A stretch of DNA of 64,000 nucleotides from Amborella trichopoda. Lineage: Eukaryota; Streptophyta; Magnoliopsida; Amborellales; Amborellaceae. Shown here one piece after another: positions 24,161-36,952 of this stretch. Both the position numbers and the translations under genes were made by a program. Positions within the stretch are counted from its first letter, which is position 1, and every line of letters begins with the position of its first letter. The notes under the pieces are model-generated. The model worked only from the letters and a program-made list of their open reading frames with translations. It had not been told where the DNA came from and did no database searches. Location of the stretch: positions 1,954,328 to 2,018,327 of the forward strand of contig NW_006498527.1 in the NCBI RefSeq assembly GCF_000471905.2, read 5' to 3'.

Positions 24161-26420
24161 AAAACTAAATTTTAAATATAAATTATACTTCTGTTATAGA
24201 CTAATAGTTACGACATAAAGTGTTGTACTTGAAATTTGTAAATTACTAAAAAATTCCAAAAAAATAGAATTGGCTCTTTTTTTTTTATTTGTAGAATGTA
24301 TTTTGTTTAAAATATTAGGAAGCTTATAGTAAAATTTAAGACTCACCATAATTTTAAAAGCATAGTAAATAAAAATAAAGCTGTTATTTAAAAGTGACAA
24401 TAAAAAATTAATTTCTTGTGAAAAAATTAATTTTGATAACTTTAAAAGTTCTTTAAAAGATTGGTCATATCTCTCATTATCTTGTATAGTTAGTATAACT
24501 ATAAGCATTTTTGTTATTAGTATGGTTCGGTTGCTTTCATATTGTATGCACGTAATATGGTTTTCACACACACATCTTAATCATATGTTGCTTTTTTTAG
24601 AAAATTTACATGCTTATCTAGGAAAGAGAGAGAGAAAAAGAGAGTACATTATTAATTAGAGTTTTTTTTTATTTTTTTTGTTGATTTGTCTATTCTCATA
24701 AATATTTTTATGTGTTTATTATTGTGCAGGTATTGATATTGAATTCGTTATACTTAATGATGTTATAAACATCTCTCTAAAGGACTTTAAAGGTATGTCA
24801 AAAATTTTGTTTATTTATTTATTATAATTTTAACATCATGCATATTACTCTATATTTTGCTAAGAATGAATCTCAAATAAGTTCTTATTTTTTACATTAA
24901 CTTTTCATGCTTTTAATTTTTCCCCATAACTCATCATCTTGCTTTGTTAATAAATTGAATATGAAATTGAAATTTTTGACAACAGTTGTATGCTTGAAAA
25001 ATAGATTATGACCAATTTTCACATTTATTATTATGAATTTTTAGATATATAAATAATATTCAATTGATACAACGAGATGAAAAAGGTATCCATCTTTTAT
25101 CATTTGTTTTTTCTTAAATATATTTAATATTTTTTCTGACAATCCTTTTCTTATTACTTTATTTTTTTTATTTCCAATCATTAATCCATGCACTTAGGAG
25201 CTATTCTAAAAAATGCTTAAAAATTTTATGTTCTTATGAACATTATCTCGTGCTCTTAAAATTTATTTTGACTTTGTGAGAGGGTAAATAGTATTACGAC
25301 TTCACAAGGCCAATTTTCCTATTAGTTAAATTAAGTAGAGTTAAAGAGTGGATACATGTCACGAAAATAAGAATTTATTTTTTTCATCCTTCTTTTTCTT
25401 TTTAACTTCTTTATTCTTTTAATGCTATAAGGTTTTGTATTTTTTATTTATGATTTTTTGGTTGATGAGTGGTGCTCTATTTATTGTAGATATCTGAACA
25501 TATGTGGTAAATTGAGCAAGAAGCCCATAACAAGTTATATTCCTAACTACTCAAAAAAAAAGAAAGAAACAAGCTAAGTTGATATATTGCAACTTTGTGC
25601 GCATGCTTCATGTTATTGTTTGACAGTTGTATGTTTTATTTTAAAATTTTGAGGTTCTAGCAATATTAATCATAATTAATAATTATAAATATGTTTATCG
25701 GATTATTATCATAATATTTTGTTTTTGTAAGGATATCATGGATTCTTTAGAGATGGTGGGGCAGAATTAAAAGACAATGGTGCTTAATGCACACTTAAAA
25801 AAAATAAAAATTGTTAGAGAATATCATTGGTAGCTATTAAGTTTTTTTTATATAAGGTTTTGAAGATTTTCGTAATTATATGATTCAATAATGTGAGAAA
25901 TCAAAATATTGGGGCGCCTGATTATGAGAGGACTAAACAATGATTGTCCTTTTATTTTTTAAACGGAGGACTAAACAATGATTATCTGCGTTTTTCTAAT
26001 TTATTTTATATATAATACTTAATTAATGAAAGAAAATTAGGGAGAGAAAATTAAATGAGAGAGAGATAAGTGGATGAAAGAGAGAGAAAGGTGGATAAAA
26101 GAGAGATATAAAAAGGAATGAAGGAAGGGACCTGCATAAAGATAGTCGAGAGAGGAACTCCAAAATTTAATGTAATTCTAGCGAGAAACTTTTTAAATAT
26201 AACGATCTTTTAATACATTAGTTTTTAAAAATAGTACATGTTAAGGGAAGACAGATGTGTATATAGAGAAGGCGAGATGGATTTTTTAAAGAGAATTTAA
26301 TGGATAGTGCAGGGAATTTTATGCATACAAAAGGCAAAGAATTATGAAAGAATTTGATATCTATCGAATATTCTATTATTCTCCTCCAAATATACCATCT
26401 TTATCCACATTATAGGAGAT
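24161..26420. other. AT-rich intergenic DNA, nothing recognised
   Basis: There is no gene-like frame over about 120 codons and no terminal repeats. Only short homopolymers and GA-rich stretches (26040-26160) are visible. Confidence 0.5.
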
Positions 26421-26428
26421 AATCTTTA

Positions 26429-28317
26429 GGCCCTCTTTGAATAGGAGGAAATTAGGAATCTTAGATATTTGAAATCCAAAAAAAACTATGGATTTTCAAT
26501 ATCAAGGATTTTTGTTATGGATTCTTTAAATCTCTTGTTTGGATAAACTATACAAAATCATTGTATGGTAACAAAACTTGATACAAGTTCTCTCTCTAAA
26601 ATTTTTATATACTTTATCTCTCTAAAACTCAAACTTTGGGATAGTGTATCTATACAAATTTTGAGATAGTTTCTCTTTGTATTATATGATATGGTTTTTC
26701 TCTCTAAAATTTTGAAATAATTTCTCTTTTTAAAATTTGATATAGTTTCTCTCTAAACTTTCATATACTTCCTATTTCTAAAGGTTAAAATTTGAGATAT
26801 ATTCTCTCTCTAAAACTTAAATTTTGAGATAGTTTCTCTTTCTAATTTTTTTATTGAGATAGTTTCTCTCTCTAAAAATTTCATGTACTTTTTCTATTTA
26901 AAATTTGATATAGTTTATCTCTCAAAATTTTAACATATTTTTTCTCTCTAAAACATAAATTTTACGATAGTTTCTCTCTCCAAAAATTTTGAGATAGTTT
27001 ATCTCTCTAAAAAATTTAGGTAGTTTCTCTCCCTAAAATTTGATATAATTTCTATTTCTAAAATTTTCATATATTTTCTCTTTCTAAAATTCAAATTTCG
27101 AGATAGTTTCCTTTTAAAACTCAAAATTTGAGATAGTTTCTCTATCTAAAAAACGAGATATTTCTCTCTCTAAATTTTTTTGGCCATTTCTCTTTCTAAA
27201 ATTTATAATAGTTTCTCTCTAAAAGTTTAAAAATATTTTCTCTCTCTACAATTTTAAGAATACTTTCTCTCTCGAAAACTTAAGATTTGATATAGTTTCT
27301 CTGTCTAAAAGTTTTTGAGATCGTTTCTATTTCTAAAACTTTTTAGGTACTCTATCTAAAATTCGATATAGGTTTTTTCTCTTAAAATTAAAATATGAGA
27401 TTGTTTCTCTCTCTAAATTTTTTGAAATAGTTTCTCTCTCTAAAATTTTTTATGTACTTTCTCTCTAAAATATGATAGTTTCTCTTTAAAACTTAAAATT
27501 TGAGATAGTTTCTCTCTCTAAAATTTTGATATAGTTTCTCTCTAAAAAAATTGGTACTTTCTCTCTCTAAAATTTTAACATACTTTAGGTACGCTCTCTA
27601 AAATTCGATATAGGTTTTCTCTCTAAAAATTAAAATATGAGATTGTTTTTCTCTCTAAAACTTTTGAAACAGTTTATCTCTCCAAAAAATTGAGATAGTT
27701 TCTCGCTCTAAAAAGTTTCATGTACTTTTTCTCTCTAAAATATGATAGTTTCTCTCTAAAATTTAAAATTTGAGATAGTTTCTCTTTCTAAAATTTTGAG
27801 ATAGTTTACCTCTCTAAAAAAAATAGTACTTTCTCTCTCTAAAATTTTAACATATTTTCTCTCTCTCTAAAATTTAAAATTTGAGATAGTTTCTCTTTCT
27901 AAAATTTTGAGATAGTTTACCTCTCTAAAAAAAATAGTACTTTCTCTCTCTAAAATTTTAACATATTTTCTCTCTCTAAAAATTAAAATTTGAGATAGTT
28001 TTTCTCTCTAAAAATTTTAAGATAGTTTCTCTCTTTTAAAAATTTAGGTACTTTCTCTTACTAAAATTTTTATACCTACCAAATGCTCCCTATGGTTTGG
28101 GTGGAGGGAATCAATGAGTGAATCCATGGGCCTTGGAAATGCAAAAAAACAAGTTTTGATGTGGAAATGAAATCATGGAAAAGTAGGTCTTATTTTCATG
28201 ATTTTGATTTTCCTAATTTTAAGTATCCTAGTCGTTAAGCAATCCTAATGATGGATTTTGGTAAAATCCAAGATATTAGGAATCCATGCCTTAAAATCCA
28301 TGTATCCAAACAGGCCC
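26429..28317. mobile_element. Tourist-like (PIF/Harbinger) element expanded by a tandem array
   Basis: The left end GGCCCTCTTTGAATAGGA and the right end, reverse-complemented GGGCCTGTTTGGATACATGG, are Tourist-type termini. Both are flanked by TTA (26426-26428 and 28318-28320), the 3-bp target duplication of that superfamily. Subterminal inverted repeats are 'attaggaatcttagat' and 'atattaggaatccatg'. Nearly all of the 1.9 kb between them is the array described separately. There is no transposase, so it is non-autonomous. Confidence 0.75.
26590..28065. repeat. CTCTCTCTAAAA-type minisatellite array
   Basis: About 60 irregular units of 20-30 bp with consensus near 'agtttctctctctaaaattt' and 'tgagat' fill 1.5 kb. 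A higher-order repeat of about 110 bp ('aatttgagatagtttctctt' to 'aaaattttaacatattttct') is duplicated at about 27760-27975. Units vary in CT count and A-run length, as expected from slippage. A smaller array of similar composition lies at 38570-38860. Confidence 0.85.
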
Positions 28318-28319
28318 TT

Positions 28320-29500
28320 AGAGAGATGATCGATGTCCTTTTTTCTTCATACAATTTCATTGCTTCCTTGTAAAATATATACATACAGACTTGTGAATCC
28401 CAACCATATCAATTGTGTGATATGGTCTCGAGTGCCCTGCATCGTACCTACTTCTATAAGTCTCTTTGGAAAAAGAAAAATGTTAGTTGCCATTTCTAAC
28501 ATTTACGGTTATAATATTTTTCAGGTTTTATTTCCCATTGAATAAAACATAACAAAGTCCATATTGAAGGTAAGTCATAGTGATTCACATTCATATTGAA
28601 GGTAAGTTGTAGTAATTCATTTTATTTATGTTTTGAATTACCTTTGTTTGTATTTTCTTTAGGTATTCTTCTTATTTTCTTTAGGTATTCTTCACATAAT
28701 ATTTAATATTAGTCACTTAAACATATTTATCATTGGAAAATATTTTCAATAGTCTCAAAGGTTATTGAATTTTTCTTCACAATTGAATAATTACAAAGTT
28801 GATTGTAAGGTATTGTTTATTTTCATTTAATACCTAAGAACTATCATCCTTATAGTTATGGTACAATACTATTGTCAATTGTTCGTCCTTCATAAGTTGA
28901 TTGGGTTACAGGAGGTTAACAGAAAAAAAAAAAAACACACAGTTAGTTGAAATAGAGTCGCTGCCTTTCCATAGAATGTGCATAGCAAATTGTCTTAGAA
29001 AGTAATCGTGTGGTCATTATTTTACTTTTTCTATTATTTATTAGGATACTTGAATTTGAATTCTATTTTAAATATATTCATATTCCAAGTTTCTAATATT
29101 TGCTTACGATCCGGACATAATTTCATTACAAGCAAGAGATAAGTACATTAGAGAAAGGTAAGGTAATCCTTCCAAATTAAATATATTCTTTTTTTTTCGT
29201 GTACAATTTAAAGGTACTCTTATTCAAAATTTCTAATATTTGCATTTGATCAGGACATACGTTCATTACAAGCAGGAGATACGTACATTAGAAAGCCAGA
29301 TAGAGTAGAAATGTCAATTTTAATAATTTATTTGAAGCTTTTTTGTGTTATTTTATTTTTTTTGTTAGCTATGAAATCTTGAGGGAAGAGATGGACCCAC
29401 CAAAGTCTCAGAAGTCGATGAGTCGAGGAGTCGAAGCCAATGTCGTGAGACTGTAGATCGTAGAGGTCCGGTTTTCCAAAACAATGAGAACTCAAAATAA
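28320..29500. other. AT-rich intergenic DNA
   Basis: No gene is recognised. Short direct repeats 'attcatattgaaggtaagt' (28560-28615), 'ttctttaggtattctt' (28655-28692) and 'tacaagcaggagataagtac'-like words (29130 and 29265) are the only structure seen. Confidence 0.45.
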
Positions 29501-29514
29501 CTTTTATGTATATT

Positions 29515-29735
29515 GTCTCTCCATAGCCATGAAAGTCCTAGTTATAGAGAGATGGAGAAGGCCGTTCTCCAACGTTCGGCTTTCTTCTAGAATCTTCGAG
29601 AAAACGTGACCCACAACTCTCAATAATTGTGGGCCAAGTTTTCTCAGAAATTCTAGAAAGAAGTCAAACGTTGGAGAACGACCTCCTCCATCCCTCTATA
29701 ACTAGACATTTCATGGCCATGGAGAGGCAATACAT
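29515..29735. repeat. Large inverted repeat inside the 5' LTR region
   Basis: 'ctctccatagccatgaaa' to 'gaaaacgtgacccacaa' (29518-29615) is the imperfect reverse complement of 'attgtgggccaagttttctc' to 'ttcatggccatggagag' (29624-29732). The arms are about 100 bp around a very short centre. It could fold as one long hairpin in a transcript. Confidence 0.75.
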
Positions 29736-32700
29736 AGAGAACTTATTAATCCAACATTGGTATCAGAGCAAGGTTCCATTATTGATTTATTTATTTACTT
29801 ATTTATTTTTTATCATTGCTCTATTGATATTATTTTCATGTTATTTCATGTTTAAATTTGTGTTGCTGAGATTTTTTTGTTTATGCCACTTGCGGTCATC
29901 TATCTTCGCTCTTTCCATCCCTTAAGATTTCCGCGCTTATCTTGTTAAGCACGATTTCTTTATTAGTCAAAAGGGTAAACATAAATTCACTGTATTGCAA
30001 TAAATTTCAAAGGAAATAAATTTCTCTTCTCTGCTACCAAGGTGAAATAAATTTTCTCTTCTCTGCTATAAAGGTCTTGCCACAAATTTTTGTTTATCTG
30101 GTAATGTTGAAGAAATCAGGTGCTTATCTCCCCAATTTTTTCTCTCTTGGCTGTACATAGAGGGCAAAACCCAATTAAAGTACTTATCTTCTAAAATTTT
30201 CTTCTCTTGGACGTACATAGAGGGTAAAAATTCCTCAACCCAAGCATTCGACCTCAAATATTTAATGTATTTTGAAATTTAACCATTATTACTCTTACGG
30301 ATTTATTGGTCTTCATATAGCTGTAAACTTCACTATAAGATGTATTTGCATAATTTGTCTCTTTTTTCCTCAGTGATTCTTCGTAAGAATAGCGAAAACT
30401 CAGTGGGAAAGCATGAATGATGTGTATTTCATTGCAGGCTTTACAATGTTCTCTGTCCGAAGTCTCTGATGGAATTTTGATTGTTTATACTTTATACTCC
30501 ACGATAAGCTGTGTGATAGTGTTATTTTGTTTGATAATAATTTAGGTTGATGGTAGTATTGACGATCGGGAGATCAGCATAATGATCATCATTTACCATA
30601 TCTTGTTCTTGTAGCCTATTTGTGTAGAATTTCTGCTTTTTTAAACTAGTTCATCGTTATAGCAAGTGGTCGGGTATGCTATGGATGCTTACATCCTGCA
30701 AATCTTGAAGAAGTTCCATTCGGTTCTATTTTGCATCTTCATCTTATAGTAATTTCCTTATGATGATTTTAGTTCCTCATTGACATGAGGCATCTACTTA
30801 GTGCCTACCCATTGACATGAGGAGCCCACTTAGTTGGCTAATATATGCATTTATTTGTGAACCTTACTTGGTAAGAGTACTTACATGTGATGGTTGGCAC
30901 ATTGATGAACCTGTGGTACCTTTTGTGGCTTGAATGGATGGCATCTCCAGATGATAGTGAAAATCAAGATAAACAAGATTGAAGCAGAGGCCATCAGCCC
31001 AACATGATGTAGTCCTTGTAGGGTACAGTAATCAACTGGTATTAGCTTAGAGTTTGGACCAAAGGGTTACTTCCTTCCCTTTTGACATGGATGACCTTGT
31101 GCTAACTGCCTTGAGGTACATCATAGTTTCTCTGAGATCACTTATTTGTGTTAGCATGCATGTATTATCTTTGAGGTAAATCTTGAGATTCCCTTGAGCT
31201 GCACATTGCAACCATAGTAAGGGAGGTTAGCTTGGATCACATGGAGGACGAACTTGAAGGTTCAAACAGTGCCCTCAATAATCAAGCGTCACACCATTAG
31301 ATGTGGAATGTTTCCTTTGGAATGTGTATCTTATCACAAAGGCATTTTTACTGTTGCAACCCCTTGAATGTATACAAGAACTACTGCATTGGTTGGGCAG
31401 GCACACAAGGTCACTTTACTTGGGTCCTCATGAATTTTTTATTTTTGATCTAGTGATCTGATGTCCATATTGAATATATTTCTGGATTTTTAAACCCGAC
31501 CGTACTATCTTGAAAGTTTGGAGTTATTGGGTACATGTACTTATATCACCACAAAATAGAGTAAATTACAAACTATAACTATAAAATGCTCATTTATATG
31601 TTATTCAGAAAATTCTAAGGGTTATAGATTCTATAACCATTAGACTAGATCTTTAGTAGAGAGTCGTGATGCTCATTTCTTAGAAAATATAAATTATGAA
31701 CATAATTTAAGTAAGCATATTGACTTACATGTAATTGATAAAGATAAGGGTCTCCAAGACCCTATTTCACAGTCTCCTTCTACAATTGGTGAGAATGATT
31801 CAATTGAATCAAGTATATCACATAGGCCTAAAAGAACTAGAGCTTCATCTATGACTTTAGAAAAATTTTATGTTATGAATGAAGATAATTATTCTTCAAT
31901 GAGTGATAATTCAATAGATGAACCATGTCATTAGATGAACCTCAAAGCTACAGTGAAGTTATTAGCTCATGTGACTCAGCCGAGTGGACTTAAGCTACCA
32001 TGGATGATGAACTTGATTCTATTAAAAGAAATCAAGTTTGGGAGTTGGTTGACCTCCCTAAAGATAGAAAAGTCATTGGTTACAAATGGGTCCTAAAGAA
32101 AAAGTTTAATGCAAATTGATCCATTGATAAAAAAAAAACTTGGTTGATAATAAAAGGATTCACCTAAAAGAAGGGTATAGATTATGTGATGACTTATTCT
32201 CCAGTAGCAAAAATTTCATCTATTAGGATCATCCTAGCATTAGTTGCATATTATGATCTAGAATTATTTCAAATGGATATCATCACAGGTTTCTTAAATG
32301 GAGAAGTAAAAGAAAATATATACATGAAACAACCAGAAAGATATATAATTAAAGGTCATGAAAACAAAGTATATAAACTTAAGAAATCTTTATATGGTCT
32401 AAAACGGTCTTCTAGGCAGTGGTACATTACTTTTCATAATGCAATCACTGAAATTGATTATGTAGCAAACAAGTTAGACCATTGTGTATATATCTGGAAT
32501 AGTAGGGATAATTTTGTTATATTGTCACTATATGCAGATTTCCATACCAAATCATGGCTAAATTTCTATTTTGAAATGAAAGATATGGAAAAAGCCTAAT
32601 ATGTATTGGGCATTAAGATAACCAGATATAGAAGTTCAAGACTTCTATGTTTATCTTAAGAAAATTATTTAGAAAGTATTGTAAAGATATTTAAAGTGGA

Positions 32701-34087
32701 AAATTGCAAGCCCATAGATATACCCCTTTGTAAAGGCTTGAAATTGTCAAAAAAAATGTGTCCATTAAACGATAGAAACAAAGTTGCAATGGAAAGAATT
32801 CCATATGGTCATAGGGTGCATAAATTATATCATCTTGTGTACAAGACTTGATTTGAGTCATGCATATGGGCTTGTAAGTAGATTTGTAATCCTATGATGG
32901 CTCATTGGTAAGCCATAAAAGGATACTCAGATATATTTAGAAAACTAAAAATTACAAGTTGTGCTTCCAAGTTGACAACTTAGAGGTTACTGAGTACTCT
33001 GATGCAACTTAGAGGTTACTGGGTACTCTAATGCAGAGATACTCTGATGCAGACTTTGCAAGAGACCCAAATTATAGAAAATCAACTTTAAGATTTTTTT
33101 CCTCTTTGGAGGTGGATATGTTTTTTGATCTAGTAAGAAACAAGGTTGTGTAGCTCGGTGTACTATGGAAGCGGAGTATATTGCTTGTAACATTGCTACA
33201 ATTTATACTGTTTGGATTAAACACTTCATAAATGATTTGAAGCTGGATATAGCTGATGGACCTGTTAACATTTTTTGTGATAATCAGGCTGCTATCTCAT
33301 CAATTAGAAATGGAGCTTATAGTTCCATGGGTAAGCACATTGAAATTAATTATCATAATTTATGATATTATTGGAAAGAATGAAATAACCGTAAGTTATT
33401 TGCCATCTTCAGATACGATTGCAGACCCCTTTGTTAGGGTTGGGTGTAGAAATATTATCAAAGCATGTAGCTTTGATGGGACTGAAGAATATTTAAGTCT
33501 GGAACTCCCAAATGGGATATTTTTTGTCATGTGAGGAAAAGCCGCATTAGCGTGAGAAACCTCAAGATATGACTTTGGATATTTTTTTATATTATGAGAT
33601 GCATAACCGCATTAGCATTAAAACCCTCATGATAAGAATATGCTCATAAATGTTAAACTCACTAAGTGGTATAGACTTTATGATATTTCAATATATTTGG
33701 CCTTCATAGCTACGTGGGAGATGTTGGTACGTGTGGGTGGCCATAGGACATTAAACGTGTCATATTTTTCTCTCTTGTTATCTTCATCGTACATTTTATC
33801 TTTATCAATAAAAAAAGGGTCTTCTTAGAGAGAATATGTCATTATCCAACGGGTAGAAAATAAGTACCTACCTCCAAGGATTAGAGGGTCAATTTCTCAG
33901 AGATTCCATGAGGAAGCCGAACGTTGGATAACGGCCTCCTCCCATCCCTCTTTAAGAAGGGTTTCATAGCTATGGAGAGGTACACAGAGAGTTCTCACTG
34001 TTTTTTGTGATCCACTGTCTTACGACATTGCCATTAATCCTGGGAGTCTGGTATTATTTTCATCCTCTTCTCATAAATAGTCCAACA
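29515..34087 (+). mobile_element. Second Ty1/copia LTR retrotransposon, broken fossil
   Basis: A primer-binding site matching initiator Met-tRNA (TGGTATCAGAGC, 29758-29769) directly follows a sequence ending CCAACA. A related sequence near 33890-34087, also ending CCAACA, marks the other LTR ('cgaacgttgga', 'cctcctcccatccctct', 'catggagagg' in both). Between them are copia reverse transcriptase (about 31960-32600; 'LFQMDIITGFLNGEVKENIY', 'KKSLYGLKRSSRQWY') and RNase H (about 33165-33450; 'MEAEYIACN', 'CDNQAAISSI', 'KHIEINYH'). The gag-to-integrase part is not recognisable. Many breaks are present; it is inactive and older than the element at 5640. LTR starts are uncertain. Confidence 0.85.
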
Positions 34088-34355
34088 CTATATGTTTATG
34101 AAGGTTTTAATTGCAAAGCTATTTCAATCATTCAAGGGATTCTTTTTTTTTTTCTTCTTTGTTAGTTTGTTCTTCATATATTTGACTTTATATTTGGTTT
34201 TGGAATTTGATAATAATAAATAAATAATAAAAATTTCTCTGTATGTTATTTAATTTGATATATAAAATTTTTATGCATGATTTTAAAATATGAGATAAAC
34301 TATCTATCACATGTTGCAAATCTATCAATATCACAATACATATACAACCTTTTAT

Positions 34356-34445
34356 TGTGACATGCAAAGAGGGTGCAATTGGTTTTATTTGGTTCAATAA
34401 ATACAATTCTATAATCATAAACTAAGAATTTTTTTTTAGTATCTC
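34356..34445 (+). promoter_or_regulatory. F-box gene upstream region (shared with 1290-1395)
   Basis: A non-coding block conserved between the two F-box copies, about 240-330 bp upstream of their common coding repeat. Conservation comes from duplication, so promoter function is inferred from position only. No TATA box is convincingly placed. Confidence 0.35.
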
Positions 34446-34659
34446 TTTTCAGTTGGGGTTATTATCTCTTTTCAGTTGGGGTTATTCTTGTTTGAAGGAA
34501 TAACAAAGTTATTTCCGACTTTCTTTGTCTCTTCCCTCCTTTATATTTACCTGGTTCTCTTCCTTCCAAACCAGTTCTTTATCTCTTTCCTCCCTTATAT
34601 ATACCAGGTTCCCTTCCTTCCCAGCCAGCCTTCTCTAAGGGCCAAAGATTTTTTAAGTT

Positions 34660-35956
34660 TTCAAATCGTAAGAGAGGAGCTTTTAAACTAAAGAGAGGAA
34701 AGGAGCTTGCAAAAGATCAACAAGATAAAAGCCTTTACCGCCCTGAAGATCTAAATCAAAAGAAGAGAGGAAAGGAGCTTGCAAAAGACCAACAAGATAA
34801 AACCCTTCACCTTCCTGAAGATCTAAATCAAAAGGTGCTTGCAAAATACCAACAACAAGAGGAGAAGCGTCTTCACCTCCCTGAAGGTCTAGTCTTGGAG
34901 ATACTAGCAAGGCTACCATCGATCTCTTTCCTCAGGCTTAGCAGCATCACGATACGATGGGGTGGCCTGTTGTTTGATCACAGTTTCATTCAAACGCATT
35001 ATCTCCAATCACCATCTACGTACGGTTTTACCCTAAAACTAGAATATTTTTTCCTGAGGTTCACTTCAAACAATCGAAATTCTTCGCAGGTTCTTCTCCT
35101 ATGAAGGGGTCCCAGTGTTGGCATCAATGAAAGAGCATGATTTCTTTGGTGGTAAGGTGAGTATCCTTGCTTGTTCCAGAGGACTTTTTCTTTGCGAACC
35201 ATGCCACTACTGGATATGCAACCCGATCACGGGTGACAGATTCAAGCTTCCCATACCATCCATTGACAACAGCTACTACGACATCATCAAAATGAGTTTG
35301 GCAGTCGAGCATTCGCAACCGTTTCACTACAAGGTCATGCAAATCATGACGTTTAGGGGTCGAGGTCGTCTCGAGTACATGTGTAGGACCTTCGATTCGA
35401 GGTCTGGTTCTTGTATCTCACCTAAACCCAAAAGTTGCTGGCCGTATGTTCGGGCGGCCAACAACCTTGAATGGATACTTCCACTGGTTATATCTCTTGG
35501 ATAGATTTCCTCACTCCATATACGCCTTACGTAATGAAGGAGGTGATCTCAACGAATTTTGTATTGAGCTCCCTGAAGGCCTTAAAGGCAACCATGAACT
35601 CCACTTTTCAAATCGTCACTTTCGCATGAATATCGCAGAGTGTGAAGGTTTCCTCTCAGTATTTTCATGTTTTCATGCTTGTATTGAAATTTGGAAACTG
35701 ACCGACTATTCAAAGCAAGAATGGATCAAGAAATACAACTTTACCTTACACCGCATTGTTAACCTTGCTTTCAGACCTAATGTTGTGGGAAGTGTTCATG
35801 GAGGAGTCATTTTGGTTGTTGTACGTGGAAAGTTGATGTGGTTTTATATCAAAAAAGGAAAGTTCAAAATTGTAGGAACTTTACATGAAGACAAAAGCAT
35901 TCCATATAGCTTTGATGTATCATCATTGGATATTGTCCCTGCGAGTATACTTTGAT
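34660..35956 (+). pseudogene. F-box protein gene with F-box-associated domain, frame-broken
   Basis: The reading frame open at 34661 gives an N-terminal repeat of about 20-24 residues three times (ELAKDQQDK...LPEDLNQK type), then an F-box beginning 'LHLPEGLVLEILARLPSI' (about 34873-34985), the Skp1-binding domain of SCF ubiquitin ligases. A second frame (35115-35450) carries 'ILACSRGLFLC' and 'YWICNPITGDRFKLPIP', and a third (35446-35955) 'LNGYFHWLYLLD' and 'CIELPEGLKG', typical of F-box-associated beta-propeller domains. Frames change near 35100 and 35445. No in-frame ATG is visible before the F-box. The substrate is unknown. It is most likely a pseudogene; assembly indels in a real single-exon gene are the alternative. 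The remnant at 17228 suggests this copy also ends early. Confidence 0.8.
34671..34890 (+). repeat. In-frame coding repeat (72 + 60 bp periods)
   Basis: Units start at 34693, 34765 and about 34825 ('gcttgcaaaagaccaacaag' to 'cctgaagatctaaatcaaaa'). Periods of 72 and 60 bp are multiples of three, so the repeats stay in the F-box reading frame. The remnant at 2610-2735 has only two units. Confidence 0.8.
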
Positions 35957-36760
35957 CCAACGGTTTAAAAAGCGGATCGGTGACCCGGATCGGGTATCTC
36001 AAAAATCAATTCGGATCGGCGAATCGGCGATTCGGATCGGGAATCGACTGGATCGGTCGGATTAAAGCTTCAAAAAAATCCGAAAAAATTATTAAAATTC
36101 ATTATAAATATTGTTTTTTAGAAATCCAATAAGAAATGAAGGTACTATATTATTAACTTTGATTTTTTTTATCAATTTGTGAATATTGAGATGCTCTTTC
36201 CCTGTATAAACTTATGTTAACCATTAAATTTGCATCACATAAAAGAAAAATCATAGAATTATCATAGATAAAATATATAATTATACATGGACTAATATAA
36301 AGAGTAGACTAATCAATGAAAGAATGGCCATTAAAATCTAGTTTTGGCAAAAAACCCTAATCCGCTAAAAAAATCCAAATTATTACAGCCTAACTAACTA
36401 TAATCCAAAATTATTAAAACCTAACTAATTATAATATTATATACTGAAATTATAATTATTAGTTTACATTTTATAATTATTTTATTAGACAAATAATAAC
36501 AAATTAAAAATATTTTATAATATTATCTAATTTAAAATGTATTATTGACAACTGTAAGAAAAATAGTACATTACATGATTTATAATGTAAAAATTAATAA
36601 ATAATAAAAAATTTGGTTATCAATGTAAAAATTAACAAAATGCGTAGAAATTTTGGAAATAACACTTCAATTTTTCAAAAATTTATTTTTTTAGGTTTCT
36701 ATAATAAATTTAGTGAAAGAGATTGTTAGTAGAAAGATAGAGATTTCAAATAGAATAAAC
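35957..36760. repeat. Probable insertion starting with GGATCGG-rich repeat
   Basis: Directly after the F-box stop come about ten 'cggatcgg' or 'ggcgaatcgg' words (35974-36062), then 700 bp of AT-rich DNA. The paralogous remnant at 17361-17670 lacks this block and has 300 bp of unrelated sequence, so an insertion or replacement here is likely. No terminal repeats are confirmed. Confidence 0.45.
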
Positions 36761-36952
36761 TTTTTATGTTTTAATCAGCCTATGTCTGTTTCATGGTTCA
36801 ATAGCAAATCAAATGCACTAAACTTCAAATATTTCTATTTTTCTAAAAAATCAAATATTTTTATTTTTCTAAAAAATCAGATCAAATAAATATGAAGGGT
36901 AAGTTTGCCTTTATTGGTTACCTTTATTAAAAAGCATCAAACATTTATATAA

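Noticed and set aside
26590-28065. CRISPR-like look of a regularly repeated array
   Set aside because: Units have no unique spacers, vary in length and are low-complexity CT/A; this is a plant minisatellite.
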